From the NCBI GenBank assembly GCA_030601485.1, contig JAUVTO010000090.1, positions 1 to 7,053 of the forward strand: 7,053 bases of DNA, in the 5' to 3' direction. The notes below the pieces were generated by a model. The model did no database searches. It had not been told where the DNA came from and saw nothing but the letters and a program-made list of their open reading frames with translations. This document shows, in pieces, positions 3,810-7,053 of the stretch. Made by a program: the position numbers and the translations under genes. This DNA is from Desulfobacterales bacterium (GTDB lineage Bacteria; Desulfobacterota; Desulfobacteria; Desulfobacterales; UBA11574). Position 1 is the stretch's first letter. Each line of letters starts with the position of its first letter.

Positions 3810-6244
3810 TGAAAAAAAAATTTGGGATTCCCCTTCTAAGTATCTGTTTGTTATTCTTTTTTGCCTGTGTTTCTGCACAACCCACGGTGAAAACAAAAGA
3901 AGTTAAACAAAATTTGCCCGTTGAAAAACAGGAATCTGTAACACATAGAACTCCAACGGGTCGTTTGAAGTGGCCTCGATCCATCGAGCATGAAAAAGGG
4001 ACCTTAAAGGTCTATCAGCCCCAGATCGAAAAATGGGAAAAAGGGGTTATGAAGTATCGCATGGCTATTGAAGTGCTCCTGAAGAAAGATCCTAAACCGG
4101 TTTACGGGGCATTATGGGTCAAGGCAAACACAGATACGGATCTGGATGAACGCCTGGTTCGGATAAGAGATATAAAGGTCTCAAATATTTCCATTCAATG
4201 GACAGATGTAGAAAAGGTCAAAAAGCTTGAAAAATTCATTAATGATAACCTGAAAGGCAAAGAACATATTGTTTCCCTGGACAGGGTCCTGGCAGACACG
4301 GCAAAAGATTCTGAAATAATGGCTGTCAGGAAAACAAAAGTCAAAATGGATCCTCCACAGATCATCGTAAGTCAGGAACCCTCAGTTCTGCTTATTGTTG
4401 ATGGTGCTCCGGCACTTCAGCCAATAGCGGATACAGGCTTGAGCTTTGTGGTTAACGCTAACATGGATCTGTTCCATGCCGCATCTTTAAAAAAATACTA
4501 TCTTTTTATCGGTGAGCAGTGGCTTTCATCTTCAACCCTTGATAAAGGGTGGAAAAGCAATATAACCCCTCCGGACGCTTTTAAAAAGATTCCCGATAAT
4601 TATGAGCGGGCCTATGTCAAGGATCTGCTGCGGACAAAATCAGACAAAAAAGTTAAAGTGATTTGGGCAAAACCCCCGGCTGAACTCATTTTGATTGACG
4701 GGGACCCGTCCATTGAAAGCATCCCGGGCACAAACCTGATGTTTGTTAAAAATACCGAGCAGAATCTTTTTATCAATAAATCGGAAGGACTTTACTATTA
4801 TCTTTCAGCCGGACGCTGGTTCAAGTCTAAACGCTTAACAGGACCCTGGACATCGGCTGGCAGTAAACTGCCCGAAGACTTCAGCAAAATACCCGATAAA
4901 AGCCCCAAAGCCTTTGTCCGGGTATCCGTGCCCGGTACAGCAGAAGCAAAGGAAGCTGTTATCGAAGCGCAAATTCCTAGAAAGATAACGGTTAAGCGTA
5001 AAAAAACAACGGTGGACGTTGAATACCACGGAAAACCCCAGTTTAAGTCAATTGAAGGGACCACGCTGGCGTATGCCGTTAATACGACCCGGGATGTGAT
5101 CCGCTACGATGATAAATACTATTGCTGTTATCAGGGCGTCTGGTTTATTTCCAAAAAACCGAAAGGGAAATGGAAAGTTTGTGATACGGTTCCCAAAGAA
5201 ATATACAGGATCCCTCCAAGCAATCCGAAGCATAACATCACTTATGTAGATGTTCAAATGTACGATTCCGAAACAGTCACCTTTGGCTATACATCCGGTT
5301 ATACCGGCAGCTATGTAAGCGGGGACACGGTTGTCCAGGGAACCGGACATCACTACAGCTCAACCGTCTATTATTATAATGGTTATCCAAACTACTACTG
5401 GTATCCTTATACCTACAGCACCTGGGGATACAGCTCTTATTATTACGGCGGACCCTACTACTATTATCCCTATTACTATTATGACTATTATGATTACGGT
5501 TATACCACAAAACATGAAGGGAAATACGGATCCGGAAATACCTATCATTATGGCCCTTACAGTGAAACCCATTATTCCGGAAAGATTGGTGACACAAAAT
5601 TTGAAACAGAACAGTACCGAACCCCCTATGACAACTGGGGCGAAACAACTCTAAAGCGCGGAGACGACTGGGTAAAGACCCAGCATTATTCCAATAATAA
5701 AGGAACCGTTCGAAGCATAGAGACATCCAAGGGCGGTGCCGGTGTAAGATTCAAGGGAGATAATCACAGCGGTGGTATTTATAAGTCAGGCAATGATGAT
5801 CTTTACGCAGGCAAAGACGGAAACATTTATAAACGGGATGAAAACGGATGGTCCAAGCGCGAAGACGGAGAATGGAATGAAGTCAGCCGTGGAAATAAAG
5901 AATCTTTAGAAGCAAAAAGAGCCGATGGGTCTAAGTTAAGCCCGGAGAAACAAGCTGGGTTGCAGGAAAGGTTTAAAGAAAAAACCGGCAGTAACCGTTC
6001 TTATACAAACAGGGATCTTGATCAGTATAAATCTAAGAAAAGGAGTACTGACACAAGAAAACTGGGAGGTTCTAAAACATACAGAGATTTAAACAGAGAC
6101 CTGAATAGAGACTATTCTGCCCGAAAACGCGGCACCCAGCGTACCCGGAATAGTTATTCAAGCTCGTCAAGGCGCTCCGGCAGCCGGAGTTTCGGCGGAA
6201 GAAGCTCAGGTGGTCGCAGGGGTGGTGGCGGCCGGCGAAGATAG
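3809..6244 (+). CDS. Large secreted repeat protein, 'carbohydrate-binding family V/XII'-like, with Tyr-rich segment and basic tail
   Basis: Encodes 811 residues from ATG 3809 (AGGA at 3798-3801, seven-base spacer; the in-frame TTG at 3806 is less likely). A signal sequence covers ~1-23: either a weak lipobox FFAC with Cys20, or cleavage after VSA. An N-terminal block (~51-190, beginning GRLKWPRSIEHEKGTLKVYQP) and three tandem units at ~193-263, ~292-363 and ~402-470 follow. Each unit has an 'LLIVDGxP...IxGTxLxFVxN...YYL..G.WF.S..L.GPW...IPD'-type pattern. This matches a proteobacterial family often labelled carbohydrate-binding family V/XII; binding is not proven. Residues ~515-567 hold about 26 tyrosines. 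A Gly/Lys/charged segment leads to an Arg/Ser/Gly tail ending RRGGGGRRR. The product is probably exported and located in the envelope or outside the cell. It appears intact. The IS3 remnant ends 40 bases upstream. Confidence 0.85.
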   Translation: MKKKFGIPLLSICLLFFFACVSAQPTVKTKEVKQNLPVEKQESVTHRTPTGRLKWPRSIEHEKGTLKVYQPQIEKWEKGVMKYRMAIEVLLKKDPKPVYGALWVKANTDTDLDERLVRIRDIKVSNISIQWTDVEKVKKLEKFINDNLKGKEHIVSLDRVLADTAKDSEIMAVRKTKVKMDPPQIIVSQEPSVLLIVDGAPALQPIADTGLSFVVNANMDLFHAASLKKYYLFIGEQWLSSSTLDKGWKSNITPPDAFKKIPDNYERAYVKDLLRTKSDKKVKVIWAKPPAELILIDGDPSIESIPGTNLMFVKNTEQNLFINKSEGLYYYLSAGRWFKSKRLTGPWTSAGSKLPEDFSKIPDKSPKAFVRVSVPGTAEAKEAVIEAQIPRKITVKRKKTTVDVEYHGKPQFKSIEGTTLAYAVNTTRDVIRYDDKYYCCYQGVWFISKKPKGKWKVCDTVPKEIYRIPPSNPKHNITYVDVQMYDSETVTFGYTSGYTGSYVSGDTVVQGTGHHYSSTVYYYNGYPNYYWYPYTYSTWGYSSYYYGGPYYYYPYYYYDYYDYGYTTKHEGKYGSGNTYHYGPYSETHYSGKIGDTKFETEQYRTPYDNWGETTLKRGDDWVKTQHYSNNKGTVRSIETSKGGAGVRFKGDNHSGGIYKSGNDDLYAGKDGNIYKRDENGWSKREDGEWNEVSRGNKESLEAKRADGSKLSPEKQAGLQERFKEKTGSNRSYTNRDLDQYKSKKRSTDTRKLGGSKTYRDLNRDLNRDYSARKRGTQRTRNSYSSSSRRSGSRSFGGRSSGGRRGGGGRRR

Positions 6245-6248
6245 AAAC

Positions 6249-6362
6249 GAGACCGAAAGAATCACAACCGAGATTGTTCCCTCCATGCGCGGCAGCATGA
6301 TGCGCTTCGAATTTCCAGAAGGACAGGAAGCGCGCATTTTATTAGACATCAATCCGAGTGTC
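6249..6362 (+). pseudogene. Fragment resembling the N-terminal domain of GH92 alpha-mannosidases
   Basis: Immediately after the stop of the large gene, in another frame, the sequence reads ETERITTEIVPSMRGSMMRF and then EFPEGQEARILLDINPS. The spacing R-G-x3-R-F-x-F-P-x-G-x-x-A-x-x-L-L-D resembles the beta-sandwich domain of glycoside hydrolase family 92 ('aEltat.RvgfhrytFP.g.eA.illDl'). About 38 codons are left, without a start or the catalytic domain. After ~6362 the frame stays open to 6548 but loses any likeness. Codon use is coherent, so this was once coding. The family call is from memory of a short motif and is uncertain. Confidence 0.4.
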
Positions 6363-6397
6363 TTAGGGGACGTTGATGCAGAACGTGCCTTAACCCC

Positions 6398-6493
6398 TCA
6401 TGATTTTTTGCGGTATGCCCTTTGTTTTTCCTTTGAGGTCCGGGTTTCAGCCTTCTTTCGTGCTTTCGATCTCTCGTGTTTTAATGATTTCAT
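6398..6493 (-). CDS. Possible small, very basic 31-residue protein (weak)
   Basis: On the - strand, ATG at 6493-6491 is preceded by GAGGG with a short spacer and runs to TGA at 6400-6398, giving MKSLKHERSKARKKAETRTS and then KEKQRAYRKKS. More than a third of the residues are Lys or Arg. Just upstream on the same strand, the end of another frame (IIIPYVSQNEIDAVMKFFRE then L, stop at 6503-6501) looks coding-like but has no start. If the stop after FFREL arose by a point change (CGA to TGA), that upstream frame would continue through GMDEIIKTREIESTKEG instead. I recognise neither. These may be traces of one decayed - strand gene. Confidence 0.22.
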   Translation of the reverse strand: MKSLKHERSKARKKAETRTSKEKQRAYRKKS

Positions 6494-6587
6494 CCATCCC
6501 TCACAACTCTCTGAAGAACTTCATGACGGCGTCAATCTCGTTCTGTGACACATACGGTATAATAATAGTTTAACAATCCCACAGTAA

Positions 6588-6761
6588 CAGCACCCCAATC
6601 ACCCTGTAAAACCATCCTGTAGTGTGGCGGGAGGTGGCTGGCGTATGCCGACACGGCAGGAACTGTCTGCCTTGTATCAAAAAGGCATCGGCAAGCGCAA
6701 TATGGACTTCGGTTTTAAGACCACCGGCGGGGCTGTCTGTGGCTCCTTGGCTCTGGATTAA
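6588..6761 (+). pseudogene. Fragment of a DUF1566 (Lcl C-terminal) domain protein
   Basis: The open frame ending at TAA 6759-6761 contains GGGWRMPTRQELSALYQKGI followed by GKRNMDFGFKTTG. This matches the core of DUF1566 domains, 'GWRlPT..EL..LY..G.g.rNm.p.fkttGwwvWsg', common in exported proteins of Deltaproteobacteria. After KTTG the expected aromatic WWVWSG is replaced by GAVCGSLALD and stop, so the domain is broken by substitution or frameshift. Upstream the frame is open only to 6588 and has no convincing start (GTG 6624 lacks a ribosome site). It is read as a domain remnant, not a working gene. Confidence 0.6.
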
Positions 6762-6829
6762 TCGGTATTGTCTGTATCAGTAGGAAGGTTAAGAAATAAA
6801 CAACCGAACAAAATCAAATATATAACAAC

Positions 6830-6866
6830 AAAGGCAGGGTCATTTGGCTCTGCCTTTCTATTTCTG
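6830..6866 (+). terminator. Intrinsic-terminator-like hairpin after the DUF1566 fragment
   Basis: AAAGGCAG (6830-6837) pairs exactly with CTGCCTTT (6850-6857) across 12 bases, followed by CTATTTCTG. The stem-tail junction GCCTTTCTATTT resembles that of repeat copy B (GCCCTTTCTATTT), so the hairpins may belong to one family. Confidence 0.55.
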
Positions 6867-7053
6867 CGGGTTGTGTTATCTGCTATATATTCCAGCATTT
6901 GACAACCCTCGAAACCGTGTGATACTCGAATTATATCACTATAGATTTCGATGATTGTCGAATTACATAGATTGGCAAGAAATCATTCGCAGAGAATCGG
7001 CCAAATTAGGGGCGAATTTTAGAGTATATCATCAAAATTGCCGAGGTTCAGAA
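6867..7053. other. Terminal non-coding stretch, no gene seen
   Basis: No credible open frame. It contains TTCCAGCATTTG (6890-6901), similar to part of the sequence at 1111-1128 and 3353-3370. There is also a near-direct repeat CGAATTATAT / CGAATTACAT 32 bases apart (starting at 6927 and 6959), and a short GTGATA/TATCAC pair. None of these defines a known element. Confidence 0.4.

Noticed and set aside
3935..3943. ATCTGTAAC, the exact complement of GTTACAGAT at 2640-2648, as a possible next cassette end
   Set aside because: It lies inside the signal-proximal coding part of the large gene, and no hairpin or second core box follows. Chance is more likely.
5277..5726. Several open frames opposite or overlapping the Tyr-rich segment of the large gene
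   Set aside because: They are low-complexity shadows of the repeated TAT/TAC codons.
6558..6563. TATAAT as a -10 promoter box
   Set aside because: No acceptable -35 box lies 16-18 bases upstream, and no gene starts downstream.
1..7053. CRISPR array, tRNA or rRNA genes
   Set aside because: No regularly spaced short repeats and no tRNA- or rRNA-like sequence were seen on either strand.

Overview
The window looks like an accessory, partly decayed stretch of chromosome from an anaerobic or microaerophilic Gram-negative bacterium. The best guess is a Desulfobacterota (sulfate-reducer-like) genome. This rests on outer-membrane lipoprotein and beta-barrel sequences, a rubrerythrin, and a DUF1566-type fragment of a kind common in that group. 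The taxonomic call is inference.

Layout, all on the + strand unless stated. 1-153: 3' end of an outer-membrane beta-barrel gene with an apparent frameshift. 237-917: GC-rich gene for a DUF3313-type lipoprotein. 918-1851: almost a kilobase without an intact gene, holding the last codons of an OmpA-like domain (about 1197-1283) and a perfect 11-bp inverted repeat (1314-1356). 1885-2547: AT-rich gene for an exported rubrerythrin. 2683-2799 and 3377-3491: two diverged copies of a ~115-bp repeat, each containing a terminator-like hairpin. Between them, 2925-3185 encodes an 86-residue protein of unknown function. 3572-3768: 3' end of an IS3-family element. 3809-6244: gene for a large secreted protein with three WF/GPW-type repeats, a tyrosine-rich segment and a basic tail. 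6249-7053: further debris, namely a GH92-like fragment, weak coding traces on the - strand, a DUF1566-like fragment and a terminator.

The most interesting observation is that the rubrerythrin gene has the architecture of an integron gene cassette. It is preceded by GTTAGATG (1852-1859) and followed by CATCTAAC (2586-2593), which is its exact reverse complement. CATCTAAC leads into a 13-bp hairpin with one bulged base, and that hairpin ends two bases before a second GTT (2640). Circularised, the segment 1853-2640 would form an attC-like site with a perfect 8-bp outer stem. No integrase gene, attI or neighbouring attC is visible, so this would be a solitary cassette at a secondary site.

The genes do not form an evident pathway. 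Three intact genes (DUF3313 lipoprotein, exported rubrerythrin, large repeat protein) encode envelope or exported products. The fragments between them point to repeated insertion and deletion.
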